From Chryseobacterium sp. JAH (lineage in GTDB: Bacteria > Bacteroidota > Bacteroidia > Flavobacteriales > Weeksellaceae), in the NCBI RefSeq assembly GCF_001507335.1, contig NZ_LMAH01000006.1:124001-188000 (forward strand): a stretch of DNA of 64,000 bases, in the 5' to 3' direction. The position numbers and the translations under genes were made by a program. The notes beneath the pieces are model-generated. The model saw only the letters and a list, made by a program, of their open reading frames with translations. It was not told where the DNA came from and made no database searches. Position 1 is the stretch's first letter. Each line of letters opens with the position of its first letter. Below, one piece after another: positions 45,260 to 54,658 of this stretch.

Positions 45260-46267
45260 ATGAGCAACATAGATGATAAGAAAAAAGCACTTGCATTGGT
45301 GCTTGACAAACTAGATAAAACATACGGAAAAGGAACTGTAATGACGTTGGGAGATAGCGCAATTGACACTACCATCGAAGTTATCCCTTCCGGATCTTTA
45401 GGATTAGACATCGCTTTGGGCGTTGGCGGATATCCAAGAGGAAGAATCATTGAAATCTACGGACCTGAATCTTCAGGTAAAACAACATTAACTTTACATG
45501 CAATTGCTGAAGCTCAAAAAGCAGGGGGTATTGCAGCATTTATTGATGCCGAACACGCATTCGACAGAGGCTATGCCGGAAAATTAGGAATCGATCTTGA
45601 AAACCTGATTATTTCCCAGCCGGACAACGGGGAGCAGGCTTTAGAAATTGCTGATAACTTGATCCGCTCAGGTGCAATCGACATCGTCGTAATTGACTCT
45701 GTGGCAGCCTTAACTCCAAAAGCGGAGATTGAAGGAGAAATGGGAGATTCTAAAATGGGGCTTCACGCAAGATTGATGTCACAGGCTTTGAGAAAATTAA
45801 CTGCTACAATTTCAAGAACAAAATGTACGGTAATTTTCATCAACCAGTTGAGAGAAAAAATCGGAGTGATGTTCGGAAACCCTGAAACAACGACTGGTGG
45901 TAACGCTTTGAAGTTCTACGCTTCAGTAAGAGTAGACATCAGAAAAGCGAGTGCGCCGATCAAAAATGGTGATGAGGCAGTTGGTAGCCGTGTGAAAGTA
46001 AAAATTGTGAAAAACAAAGTAGCTCCACCTTTCAAAATGGCAGAATTTGACATTATGTACGGTGAAGGAGTTTCTAAAACTGGAGAAATCTTAGATACTG
46101 CAGTTGATATGGGAATTGTAAAGAAAAGCGGCTCTTGGTTCAGCTATGGTGAAACCAAATTAGGTCAGGGTCGTGATGGGGTAAGAGATTTGTTGAAAGA
46201 CAATCCTGAATTGGCTGAAGAACTTGAAAACAAAGTGAAAGAAGAAATCATCAATAACAAAAAATAA
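45260..46267 (+). CDS. recA: Recombinase RecA
   Basis: The 335-residue strand-exchange ATPase of homologous recombination and SOS control. Walker [15 protein letters not shown] (65-78), Walker [19 protein letters not shown], the DNA-binding loop with [21 protein letters not shown], and [24 protein letters not shown] are intact. Length is normal. A -7-like TAATTTTG lies at 45232-45239; a LexA site was not recognised. It has its own terminator. Confidence 0.98.
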   Translation: MSNIDDKKKALALVLDKLDKTYGKGTVMTLGDSAIDTTIEVIPSGSLGLDIALGVGGYPRGRIIEIYGPESSGKTTLTLHAIAEAQKAGGIAAFIDAEHAFDRGYAGKLGIDLENLIISQPDNGEQALEIADNLIRSGAIDIVVIDSVAALTPKAEIEGEMGDSKMGLHARLMSQALRKLTATISRTKCTVIFINQLREKIGVMFGNPETTTGGNALKFYASVRVDIRKASAPIKNGDEAVGSRVKVKIVKNKVAPPFKMAEFDIMYGEGVSKTGEILDTAVDMGIVKKSGSWFSYGETKLGQGRDGVRDLLKDNPELAEELENKVKEEIINNKK

Positions 46268-46287
46268 TTTATTTTGATTCAAATAGT

Positions 46288-46315
46288 AAAGACAGCTGAA
46301 AGGCTGTCTTTTTTT
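46288..46315 (+). terminator. Terminator of recA
   Basis: AAAGACAGC and GGCTGTCTTT pair around a short loop, followed by a run of T. Confidence 0.88.
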
Positions 46316-46425
46316 GTTTTTAGACGAAAGACATACCTATTTCAAGATAAAAATGCCAATCTGTCACTTTCCTTTCAATGGTACTTCTTTTGAGATTTTA
46401 TATTCAAATTTAAAAATTCAAAAAA

Positions 46426-48321
46426 ATGACAAAAGGAAATATCAATGTTTCGGTGGAAAATATCTTTCCGTTGATTAAAAAGTTTTTGTACAGCGATCAC
46501 GAAATATTTTTAAGAGAATTAATTTCAAACGCAACCGATGCTACATTGAAATTAAAACACTTGACTAACATCGGTGAAGCCAAAGTTGATTACGGAAATC
46601 CGAAAATCGAGGTTAGAATTGATAAGGAAAACAAAAAACTACACATCATCGACCAAGGCTTGGGAATGACTGCCGAAGAAGTTGAAAAATACATCAATCA
46701 GGTAGCATTTTCAGGAGCAGAAGAATTCCTAGACAAATATAAAGATTCTGCTAAAGATTCAGGGATTATCGGACATTTCGGTTTAGGTTTCTACTCTGCG
46801 TTTATGGTGGCCGAAAAAGTTGAAATTCTCACTAAATCTTATCGTGAAGAAAATCCTGCAGTTCGTTGGATCTGCGACGGAAGCCCTGAATTTAGTTTAG
46901 AAGAAACTACTGACAAAACTGACAGAGGAACGGAAATCATTCTTCATATCGCTGAAGATTCTACAGAATTTTTGGAAGAGAGCAAAATCCGTGAGTTGTT
47001 GATGAAATACAACAAATTCATGCCTGTTCCGATTAAATTTGGAACAAAAACCGAGACACTACCTTTACCGGAAGGCGCTGCGGAAGATGCCGTTGCAGAA
47101 ACTGTTGAGGTTGATAATATCGTCAACAATCCGACTCCAGCTTGGACGAAAGCTCCAAGCGAATTGAAAGATGAAGATTACAAATCGTTCTACCACGAAT
47201 TGTACCCAATGCAGTTTGAGGAGCCTTTATTCAATATTCATTTAAATGTTGATTATCCTTTCAATCTTACTGGAGTTTTATTCTTCCCGAAACTGGCAAA
47301 TAATTTAAATATCGAAAAAGATAAAATTCAATTATACCAAAATCAGGTTTACGTAACGGATGAAGTGAAAGGAATTGTTCCCGACTTTCTGATGTTGTTG
47401 AGAGGAGTGATTGATTCTCCGGATATCCCTTTGAATGTATCTCGTTCTTATTTGCAGGCAGACGGTGCGGTAAAGAAGATTTCTTCTTACATTACCAAAA
47501 AAGTAGCCGACAAAATGGTTTCTTTAATCAATGAAAACCGTGACGACTATGATAAAAAATGGAATGACATCAAAATCGTTATCGAATACGGAATGATTTC
47601 GGAAGACAAGTTCTTTGAAAAATCTGACAAATTTGCATTGTACCCAACAACCGACGGAAAATATTTCCTTTGGAACGAATTAGAGGAAAAAATCAAACCA
47701 AATCAAACAGACAAAGACGGAAATTTGGTAATTCTTTACGCTACCAATGCCGATGAACAGCACTCTTACATCCAGTCTGCAAAAGACAAAGGATACGAGG
47801 TGATTCTTTTAGATTCGCCAATTGTTCCGCATTTAATTCAGAAATTAGAAAGTTCAAAAGAGAAAATTTCTTTTGCAAGAGTGGATGCAGACCACATCAA
47901 TAATTTGATTAAAAAAGACGAACCGGCTATTTCTAAACTGAATGAAACTGAAAAGGAAACGTTAAAGAAAAACGTTGAAGAGTCAATTAATGACAAGAAA
48001 TTCACGGTTCAATTGGAAGATTTAGACAGTAACGATGCTCCGTTTACAATTACTCAGCCCGAATTTATGCGTAGAATGAAAGATATGCAGGCAACCGGTG
48101 GTGGCGGAATGTTCGGAATGGGCGGTTTCCCTGAAATGTATAATCTCGTAGTGAATTCTAACAGTGAATTTGCAACTAAAATTCTGGCAAATGAAAATAT
48201 TGAGGAGAAAAGTTCACAGATTAAATATGCTTTGGATCTGGCGAAACTATCTCAGAATTTGTTGAAAGGAAAAGAGTTGACAGATTTTATCCAGAGAAGT
48301 TACAAGCAACTGGAGAAGTAA
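46426..48321 (+). CDS. htpG: Molecular chaperone HtpG (Hsp90)
   Basis: ATP-dependent cytosolic chaperone, 631 residues. The GHKL ATPase site is seen in LRELISNATDATLKLKHL, HIIDQGLGM and GIIGHFGLGFYSAFMVA; the middle domain has FNIHLNVDYPFNLTGVLFFPK and VSRSYLQ. The dimerisation domain closes the protein. A short Gly-rich segment (ATGGGGMFGMGGFPEMYN) near residue 560 is a typical insert in Bacteroidetes HtpG. It is transcribed alone with a strong terminator. Confidence 0.97.
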   Translation: MTKGNINVSVENIFPLIKKFLYSDHEIFLRELISNATDATLKLKHLTNIGEAKVDYGNPKIEVRIDKENKKLHIIDQGLGMTAEEVEKYINQVAFSGAEEFLDKYKDSAKDSGIIGHFGLGFYSAFMVAEKVEILTKSYREENPAVRWICDGSPEFSLEETTDKTDRGTEIILHIAEDSTEFLEESKIRELLMKYNKFMPVPIKFGTKTETLPLPEGAAEDAVAETVEVDNIVNNPTPAWTKAPSELKDEDYKSFYHELYPMQFEEPLFNIHLNVDYPFNLTGVLFFPKLANNLNIEKDKIQLYQNQVYVTDEVKGIVPDFLMLLRGVIDSPDIPLNVSRSYLQADGAVKKISSYITKKVADKMVSLINENRDDYDKKWNDIKIVIEYGMISEDKFFEKSDKFALYPTTDGKYFLWNELEEKIKPNQTDKDGNLVILYATNADEQHSYIQSAKDKGYEVILLDSPIVPHLIQKLESSKEKISFARVDADHINNLIKKDEPAISKLNETEKETLKKNVEESINDKKFTVQLEDLDSNDAPFTITQPEFMRRMKDMQATGGGGMFGMGGFPEMYNLVVNSNSEFATKILANENIEEKSSQIKYALDLAKLSQNLLKGKELTDFIQRSYKQLEK

Positions 48322-48340
48322 ATTCAGCTAATTGATATTG

Positions 48341-48376
48341 AAGCTCGGAACGATTAAGTCGTTCCGAGCTTTTTTA
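48341..48376 (+). terminator. Terminator of htpG
   Basis: AAGCTCGGAACGA (48341-48353) and TCGTTCCGAGCTT (48359-48371) pair perfectly, followed by a T-run. Confidence 0.93.
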
Positions 48377-48424
48377 TGAAAAATTAGTCATAGAAATAGT
48401 ACATTTGGTTTTGCTTAATAAAAC

Positions 48425-49558
48425 ATGGATAAGTTCAGCTTTTTAGAAATCACTGCTTGTATTGGAATTTTCGTCATTCTATTTCTTGCCGTGTTTTTGC
48501 TGACCGTGAAAACGAAACATAAATTAGGAAACCGAATTTTCGCTTTTTTTCTTATTGCAAATGCCGTAGATGCTAGTAAATATTTGATACATCATATTCC
48601 TGAAAATCTCATCAACCTAGAGGTTTTTCGTTGGAGTATAGTCTATTTGGTTCCCGCCTCGTTTTATCTCTACACACTATCGGTCTGCTATTCTAATTTC
48701 CGATTAAAACCGAAACATTTACTCCACGCAATTCCATTTATAGCTTACAATCTAAATTCGATGTCGGGTATCTATTTTGAGACTACTGCTATAAAATTGC
48801 ATTTTATAGAAAGTATGAATCAAATGCCTGTTACCCATTTTTTTCAATTTCTTTTCGAGTTGCTATTTCAAGTTTATTTTATTGCTTCATTTCTTGTCAT
48901 TAGAAAGTCCAGAACTGTTTATCTTGAAAATTATACGAACCCGAATATTTCTATAAATGCACTTTATAAAATAACAATTCTATATTATCTCCTACATTTC
49001 TTAGTGCTTCTAAGATGGCTCGTTACTGCTACCATTGGTTTTGGAGAGATTCGAGCCTGGATTGTTACTCTTGATGGGTTTTCATTTTTATTTTGTACTT
49101 GCTGGTATTTATTTATTGCACTAAACAATCCTGAATTTTTCAGAGGAGTGAATTCGCATCTTAGACCTATTACAGAAGTTGTTCCGAAACAAAAATATTC
49201 CCCTATAATTGATGACGAAAAAAATAGACAGATACAATCTTTAAAAGATTTTATGATTTCAAACGAACCTTATCTGGATTCGTCTCTCACGATTCAGGAT
49301 TTGGCAGAGCAGGTGAAAATGCCGGTCAAAGATTTATCGGCTTTGATTAATCTGTATATGAACAAACATTTTTTTGATTTCATTAATGAATATCGAATCG
49401 AAAAAGCCAAGGAAATATTGAAAGATTCCTCACAAAAAAATTTGACTATTCTGGAAATTCTCTATCAGGTAGGTTTCAATTCAAAATCTTCATTCAGCAC
49501 TTCATTTAAAAAACATACTGGAAAAACGCCTACGGAATTTAGGAAAAGTTCATTTTAA
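48425..49558 (+). CDS. AraC-family regulator with N-terminal membrane domain
   Basis: The 377-residue protein has about seven hydrophobic segments in its first ~235 residues (for example IGIFVILFLAVFLLTV and SFLFCTCWYLFIAL) and a C-terminal AraC double helix-turn-helix (about 280-377: LTIQDLAEQVKMPVKDLSAL and ILEILYQVGFNSKSSFSTSF). Such membrane-bound AraC regulators are frequent in Bacteroidetes and may sense an external or membrane signal. The two following serine-hydrolase genes in the same direction are the natural candidates for its targets. Confidence 0.87.
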   Translation: MDKFSFLEITACIGIFVILFLAVFLLTVKTKHKLGNRIFAFFLIANAVDASKYLIHHIPENLINLEVFRWSIVYLVPASFYLYTLSVCYSNFRLKPKHLLHAIPFIAYNLNSMSGIYFETTAIKLHFIESMNQMPVTHFFQFLFELLFQVYFIASFLVIRKSRTVYLENYTNPNISINALYKITILYYLLHFLVLLRWLVTATIGFGEIRAWIVTLDGFSFLFCTCWYLFIALNNPEFFRGVNSHLRPITEVVPKQKYSPIIDDEKNRQIQSLKDFMISNEPYLDSSLTIQDLAEQVKMPVKDLSALINLYMNKHFFDFINEYRIEKAKEILKDSSQKNLTILEILYQVGFNSKSSFSTSFKKHTGKTPTEFRKSSF

Positions 49559-49658
49559 TTTTGAAATTACTGAAAAATCAGTTCGACTTTTTTTAATCGG
49601 TCGTGTATTCAAGCTTTCTGACGCATTTTTGCATCAAATTATACAATCAAAATCGATT

Positions 49659-51104
49659 ATGAAAAATTTTCTGTCTGCATTTTTTATGCTTTCATCCATT
49701 GTTGTTTTTAGTCAAAAAAAGGAGAGTCCAAAGATTGAATTAAAACAAACAATCGATAATTATTTACAACAAACAATTAAGGCAAATGAAATTCCTGGTT
49801 TGGCCGTGGGAGTTGTAAAAGATGGAAAAATAATCTTCGAAGTTTATTACGGAAAAGAGAATTTGGAAGGAAATCATCCAATCAATCAAAACTCGCTTTT
49901 CAGAATCTATTCTACCTCAAAATTGATTTCTACTGTCAGTGTTTTTCAGCTCATCGAAAAAGGTCAATTATCATTAGATGATACAATTTCAAAATATCTT
50001 GAAAATCTTCCGAAAGAATGGCAGGACGTGAAAATTAAAAATCTTCTTTCGCATTCATCGGGAATTCCGAATATTATTCGATATAAAGATATTTCGGTAG
50101 CGGCGACTGATCAAGAGAAAATAGAAAGATTGTCTAAGGAAAAAATGGAGTTTGAAACGGGAAATCAATTCAGTTACAACCAAACAAATTATTGGCTGTT
50201 AACAATGATGATCGAAAAAATAACGGGAGAATCATTTGAGAATTATATTCTTGAAAATCAATTTTCTCATTCAAAAGATAAAATATTATTTTCATCCAAC
50301 TCGTCAGAAAATATATCCAACAGAGTGGTGAAAAATTTCTACAACACAAAAACAAAACGCTACGAAAAAACATCGGAAAACGATGGATTAAGAGCACATT
50401 CCGGAAATGGAGTCAACATTACCTTACCAACTTTTCTTAATTGGAGCATTAATTTAAACAATAATATTTTTCTAGATTCCGAAACCAAAAAATCAATGTG
50501 GAAAACCTTTGATTTTAATAATAAAAAAGACCGTTTTGCTTACGGTTGGGACATTACGAAAGTAAACAATCACTATTCTTACGGATTTTCTGGTGGGAAT
50601 GTGAGTGCATACAGGGTTTTTCAAGACCGCAATTTGTCTATCATCGTTTTGTCAAATGGCTACAGATATGCTCCGGTTCAGGACCAAATTATCAATCATA
50701 TTGCAGGTTTGGTTGACAAAAATCTTATTGACCAATATCTGCTTTCAGAGGAATCAATCATTTCTGAATTTCTTAAAGTGGATAATCAAAATGCGGAACA
50801 GAACTATCAAACGTTAAAGAGGAAAAATCCGGAATGGAATTTTCAAAAAACACTGAATTTGACAGGCTATATATTAATTGGAAATGACAGGCCGGATGAC
50901 GCAATAAAAGTTTTCGAACTCAATGTGAAAGATAATCCAAACTCGGGAGACGCTTTTGATAGCTTGGGCGAAGCTTATTTCATCGCCGAAAAATATGAAA
51001 TCGCAAATAAACATTATTTAAAATCTTTGGAATTAAATCAGAAAAATGATAATGCTAAGAAAATGCTTTCAAAAATCAATCAAATTTTGTCCACAAAAAA
51101 ATAA
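49659..51104 (+). CDS. Serine hydrolase (class C beta-lactamase fold) with TPR tail, copy 1
   Basis: The start MKNFLSAFFMLSSIVVFSQ (49659) gives a signal peptide and 481 residues; ten residues upstream of it are excluded. The active-site SxxK is S85-T-S-K88 in YSTSKLIS. At the second motif, QFSYNQTNYWLL, the residues are Tyr-Asn-Gln where the canonical YxN would place Asn. HYSYGFSGGNVS corresponds to the third motif. The last ~100 residues (DDAIKVFELNVKDNPNSGDA, EIANKHYLKSLELNQKN) are TPR-like. These periplasmic enzymes act as peptidases, esterases or amidases. It is 6 bp ahead of a second, related gene. Confidence 0.88.
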   Translation: MKNFLSAFFMLSSIVVFSQKKESPKIELKQTIDNYLQQTIKANEIPGLAVGVVKDGKIIFEVYYGKENLEGNHPINQNSLFRIYSTSKLISTVSVFQLIEKGQLSLDDTISKYLENLPKEWQDVKIKNLLSHSSGIPNIIRYKDISVAATDQEKIERLSKEKMEFETGNQFSYNQTNYWLLTMMIEKITGESFENYILENQFSHSKDKILFSSNSSENISNRVVKNFYNTKTKRYEKTSENDGLRAHSGNGVNITLPTFLNWSINLNNNIFLDSETKKSMWKTFDFNNKKDRFAYGWDITKVNNHYSYGFSGGNVSAYRVFQDRNLSIIVLSNGYRYAPVQDQIINHIAGLVDKNLIDQYLLSEESIISEFLKVDNQNAEQNYQTLKRKNPEWNFQKTLNLTGYILIGNDRPDDAIKVFELNVKDNPNSGDAFDSLGEAYFIAEKYEIANKHYLKSLELNQKNDNAKKMLSKINQILSTKK

Positions 51105-51110
51105 ATCAAA

Positions 51111-52604
51111 ATGAAAAACAGAGTTTTTTTACTACTAATAACTGCTTTCTGTACAAACATAATTTCCGGACAAGAATTAAATGCTTTGTTCTCTATACTT
51201 TCTGAAAAGAAACTTTTTAACGGAAGTGTTTTGATTTCAAAATCAGATAAAACCTCATTTTCTAAAAACTATGGATTTACCAATATTGAAAAAAATGAGA
51301 GTCTGAATGATAATTCTCAATTTCCGATTGCATCCATCACAAAAACATTTACATCAACAGCAATTTTGCAACTTCAACACAATGGAAAACTGAAAATCAA
51401 TGAGCCTGTTCAAAAATATCTGACCGATTTTCCTTACCCCAATATCAGCATCAAACAGCTACTCAATAATACTTCTGGATTGGCACAGGAATACAATTTG
51501 TTTGATACGATTATCAAAGAACAACCCGAAAAAATCATTTCGAATCAAGATATTATTCCGACTTTTATCCGTTTCAAAACACCACTTTCTTTTTTGCCGG
51601 GAAGCAAATGGGAATACAATAATGTGAATTTTTGCCTAGCGGCTTTAATTATCGAAAAAGTTTCCGGAATCAGTTATGCAAAATATTTGGAGAAAAAAAT
51701 CTTCAAACCTGCAAAAATGAAAAATTCATTTGTTCCTGTAAACAGAAAAATTAAAAGTCCAAATCAAGTAGAACTATATGCTTATCCGAACTTTTATTCA
51801 TCGGAATTGGCTAATACGAAAACCTTAAAAGAAACTTTCTTAATTGCTGAAAAAAGTAATTTTTATGGAAATGGTGGGATTGTAAGTACTGCTTTAGATT
51901 TACAAAAATATCAAAAGGTATTATTCAATTATCAAATTTTAGGGAAGAATGAATTCGAAGAAGCTTTGACCGCGACAAAACTCAATGATGGAAAAACTGT
52001 TTCTTACGCGATTAATGGAAAAGAAATTAGTTATGGTTTAGGTTGGGGAATGTATATTGATGAAAGCGACGGGAAAATCGTTTTTCACGACGGTTTGATT
52101 ACCGGACTGACGAGCATTTTGTTACATAATCTGACAAAAAATCAAACTGTAATTTTACTTTCTAATTCCGCAAGCTCCATTTTTCCTATTTCTAATGCTA
52201 TTTTAAATTTAATTAATAATGCGCCTTACACAATTCCGGTTCAAAATCTCTCGAGAATTTATGGGAGTTTAATTGAAAAGGGAAACAAGGAAAAAGCAAA
52301 TGAACTAATTCAAGGATATTTGAAAAAGCCGAGCAATTATGAGGCTTCTGAAAGTGACTTCAACAGATTAGGTTATCAATTTCTTAGACTTCAAAAATGT
52401 GACAATACTTTGGAAGTATTCAACTCTGCAAGTTTAATTTTTCCAAATAGTTGGAATATTTTTGACAGTTATGGCGAAGCCTTGCATCAATGTGGGAAAA
52501 GAGAAGAGGCAATTGTAATGTATAAAAAATCGGTTGAACTAAATCATGAGAATGAAAATGGAAAACAAATGCTTTTGAAAATCGAACAGGAAATTGGGAA
52601 ATAA
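51111..52604 (+). CDS. Serine hydrolase (class C beta-lactamase fold) with TPR tail, copy 2
   Basis: A 497-residue secreted relative of the preceding gene. Signal peptide MKNRVFLLLITAFCTNIISGQ. Active site ASITKTFTS (SxxK), second motif EYNNVNFCLAALII with an intact Y-N-N, and VFHDGLITGLTS in place of the KTG/HxG motif. The C-terminal region (DNTLEVFNSASLIFPNSWN, EEAIVMYKKSVELNHENEN) is TPR-like. It lies 6 bp behind copy 1, so both are probably made together; the pair arose by duplication but has diverged strongly. Substrate unknown. Confidence 0.88.
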   Translation: MKNRVFLLLITAFCTNIISGQELNALFSILSEKKLFNGSVLISKSDKTSFSKNYGFTNIEKNESLNDNSQFPIASITKTFTSTAILQLQHNGKLKINEPVQKYLTDFPYPNISIKQLLNNTSGLAQEYNLFDTIIKEQPEKIISNQDIIPTFIRFKTPLSFLPGSKWEYNNVNFCLAALIIEKVSGISYAKYLEKKIFKPAKMKNSFVPVNRKIKSPNQVELYAYPNFYSSELANTKTLKETFLIAEKSNFYGNGGIVSTALDLQKYQKVLFNYQILGKNEFEEALTATKLNDGKTVSYAINGKEISYGLGWGMYIDESDGKIVFHDGLITGLTSILLHNLTKNQTVILLSNSASSIFPISNAILNLINNAPYTIPVQNLSRIYGSLIEKGNKEKANELIQGYLKKPSNYEASESDFNRLGYQFLRLQKCDNTLEVFNSASLIFPNSWNIFDSYGEALHQCGKREEAIVMYKKSVELNHENENGKQMLLKIEQEIGK

Positions 52605-52619
52605 TATTTTTCTTAATTT

Positions 52620-52658
52620 AAGAGTATCAGCGGCACCTGCGGTGCCGCCGATACTCTT
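52620..52658. repeat. Second GC-capped long hairpin
   Basis: AAGAGTATCAGCGGCACC (52620-52637) pairs with GGTGCCGCCGATACTCTT (52641-52658) with one mismatch around TGC. Like the element near 45 kb it has an AT-rich base, a GCGGC-type cap and a 3-base loop, and follows a plus-strand gene. The rest of the 392-bp gap (52659-52996) shows nothing recognisable. Confidence 0.7.
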
Positions 52659-52996
52659 TTATACCCTAAGACCATTTACTTGATCAGATTTTCAATCGCT
52701 TTGAAAACCTTAGCCCGTTTTTCATTTAAACTCTCAAATAAACAGAAGCTAGCATTTCTGCAACAGCTATAAATTGAGCTCACAATATCTGCAAACGATA
52801 TCTTTATTATTTCTCGTCAAATACATTGCAATGTGAGAGCGCAAAGATGATTCGAACATATAAATTTGGGTGCCATTAATGGTTAGAGCATGTTGCTGAA
52901 AACATACATAATGAATGGTTATTTTTCCCTACCAGACCGTTACTTTTTTTGTACTGAATATTTCTAGTAAGTTCTTAATACCCCAGACTTCCTTTT

Positions 52997-53293
52997 TCAC
53001 AATTCTTCCAAAGGATTCCAAAATAGTTTTTTAAAATTTTTTATTCTGAAATTTTCAACTTCCACTCCTTCCACCTCAAGCTTTTCCTGAAATTCAGGGA
53101 CTGATAAAGTTCCTGAGCTAGAAATAACACGATGCGCCGGTACATCTTTCGGACAACCACCCATTGCTTTTCCAACGTGGCGGGAGTGATTAGGGAAACC
53201 AACTGCTTTGGCAATCGCTCCGTAACTCGTTACTCTTCCTTTCGGAACCAGTTTGGTAATTTCCCAGACTTGCTGCTTGAAAATTTCGTTCAT
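52997..53293 (-). CDS. Alkyltransferase-like (MGMT-family) DNA-binding protein, cysteine replaced
   Basis: The 98-residue protein matches the C-terminal DNA-binding domain of O6-alkylguanine transferases: VPKGRVTSYGAIAKAVG (17-33), SRHVGKAMGGCPKDVPAHRV (37-56). The active-site PCHRV is VPAHRV here (Ala53), so it cannot transfer alkyl groups. Such ATL proteins bind O6-alkylguanine and route the lesion to nucleotide excision repair. It is a single gene, divergent from the SDR gene. Confidence 0.93.
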   Translation of the reverse strand: MNEIFKQQVWEITKLVPKGRVTSYGAIAKAVGFPNHSRHVGKAMGGCPKDVPAHRVISSSGTLSVPEFQEKLEVEGVEVENFRIKNFKKLFWNPLEEL

Positions 53294-53427
53294 AATGCCA
53301 ATTTGAATATCTTTTCAAATGTAAGAAATTAAGATGAGTCTTTAAGTTTAACAAAATATTATCATACATCAACACTACAAAGGCATCATTGTTGTAAATT
53401 GAAGCATTGAATACAATAACAAACAAT

Positions 53428-54219
53428 ATGTCAAATTTTAAAGGAAAAGCAGTGATCGTAACCGGTGCTGCAATGGGATTAGGATTGGCCGCTGCAGATG
53501 CCTTAGCAGCAAAAGGTGCTGATCTTACATTAGTAGATTTCAATGGAGAAGCTTTAGAGAAAGCAAAAGCAGATCTACATTCAAAATATCCGGAAAGTAA
53601 ATTCTTAACGGTTACAGCGGATGTTTCAGTAGAAGAAAATGTAAAAAACTACGTCGACCAAACGGTGAAAGAGTTCGGCAAGGTCGACGGACTATACAAC
53701 AATGCAGGAATTGAAGGCAAACAGGCTCCACTGATTGATTATGATATCGAAGTTTTCAAAAAAGTAATTGACATCAATCTTTTAGGAGTTTTTTACGGAA
53801 TGAAATATGTAATTCCTGAATTAAAGAAAAACGGCGGGGGAAGAATCGTCAATGTAGCATCTGTAGGCGGAATTAGAGGAGTTCTTAACCAAACCGCTTA
53901 TGTTGCAACTAAGCATGCTGTAGCGGGAATGACCAAAAATGCAGCTTTGGAATATGGAAAAGATAATATTCTGACCAACGCCATTGCTCCGGGTGCGATT
54001 TTAACACCAATGGTTGCTGAAGCATTCAATCAGGTGAATCCTGCTGATCCAAAAGCGGCTGAAAAAGAATATGCATCAAGAAATCCTACCAGAAGATTAG
54101 GTGACCCTAAAGATGTTGGAAATTTGGTCGCTTATCTTTTAAGTGATGAAAACGGTTATGTTTCTGGGCAGGTTATCGCCATCGATGGTGGAGAATCTAA
54201 TATGTACGGAAATTCTTAA
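53428..54219 (+). CDS. Short-chain dehydrogenase/reductase (SDR)
   Basis: The start MSNFKGKAVIVTG (53428) yields 263 residues. Classical SDR motifs: TGAAMGLG (cofactor), NNAGIEG, the serine of the catalytic triad in VASVGG, YVATK and a substrate loop with NAIAPGAILTPM. Asp after the second strand (LVDFN) suggests NAD(H) preference. The substrate, probably an alcohol or ketone, is unknown. A terminator follows. Confidence 0.9.
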   Translation: MSNFKGKAVIVTGAAMGLGLAAADALAAKGADLTLVDFNGEALEKAKADLHSKYPESKFLTVTADVSVEENVKNYVDQTVKEFGKVDGLYNNAGIEGKQAPLIDYDIEVFKKVIDINLLGVFYGMKYVIPELKKNGGGRIVNVASVGGIRGVLNQTAYVATKHAVAGMTKNAALEYGKDNILTNAIAPGAILTPMVAEAFNQVNPADPKAAEKEYASRNPTRRLGDPKDVGNLVAYLLSDENGYVSGQVIAIDGGESNMYGNS

Positions 54220-54257
54220 CTGGCCTATGGCTTTTGGCTTTAAGCAGTACAAAAAAT

Positions 54258-54287
54258 TGTCTTCATTCATTGAGGACATTTTTTTTA
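54258..54287 (+). terminator. Terminator of the SDR gene
   Basis: TGTCTTCA and TGAGGACA pair with one wobble and are followed by eight T. Confidence 0.72.
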
Positions 54288-54384
54288 TCTAACCCCATCA
54301 TATACTTCCAGCATCCAACACATAGCTGCCAGCATTATCCAAAACTGCATAATTTTTGAATAACCTTATATAAATCTAGAAGTT

Positions 54385-54531
54385 ATGAAAAAGTCCATTT
54401 TCAGATTGCTCAATAAAATCAATAAAGCCGTGCTACCGAAATTAAGTGATAAAGATCCGTCAAAGCTCACTAAAGTACAGAAAGGAATTTTGGCCTATCG
54501 CTATTTTGTGTTGACCAATTCTTTGGATTGA
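54385..54531 (+). CDS. Small basic protein (48 residues) conserved in Flavobacteria
   Basis: A 48-residue frame, starting MKKSIFRLLNKINKAVLPKL and ending RYFVLTNSLD. I recall similar ~50-residue Flavobacteriia proteins (basic start, KINK-xxLP, a central polar linker, WRYYV/YRYFV and a final LD), which supports a real gene. Some are annotated as SsrA-binding protein, which I consider a misannotation. The amphipathic basic N-terminus could bind nucleic acid or membrane. Function unknown. It is followed directly by a structured GC-rich element. Confidence 0.6.
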   Translation: MKKSIFRLLNKINKAVLPKLSDKDPSKLTKVQKGILAYRYFVLTNSLD

Positions 54532-54537
54532 CAAGTT

Positions 54538-54612
54538 TGCGTGAGGGATATGGAGGGCGCGGTCGAAAACCGACCCGAGCTTTGGGTTTGCCCAGGAGAG
54601 GGACACGCCCTA
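54538..54612 (+). ncRNA. Candidate structured RNA or repeat element
   Basis: A GC-rich 75-bp patch in otherwise AT-rich DNA. AGGGCG (54554-54559) pairs with CGCCCT (54606-54611), enclosing GGTCG/CGACC (54561-54565 with 54571-54575) and TGGG-TTTG-CCCA (54583-54594), which gives a three-way junction. An alternative ACCC/GGGT pairing is possible. It starts with GCGTGAGGGAT, a wording I recall from intergenic repeats of Flavobacteria. It could be a riboswitch-like or flavo-1-like RNA; there is no covariation evidence. Confidence 0.4.
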
Positions 54613-54658
54613 CTAAAATATGAATCTAATAGACAACATAGTGTTGCACATTCGTGGT

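Noticed and set aside
53190..53543. 117-residue minus-strand frame near the alkyltransferase-like gene
   Set aside because: Overlaps both that gene and the SDR start in other frames; no domain recognised.
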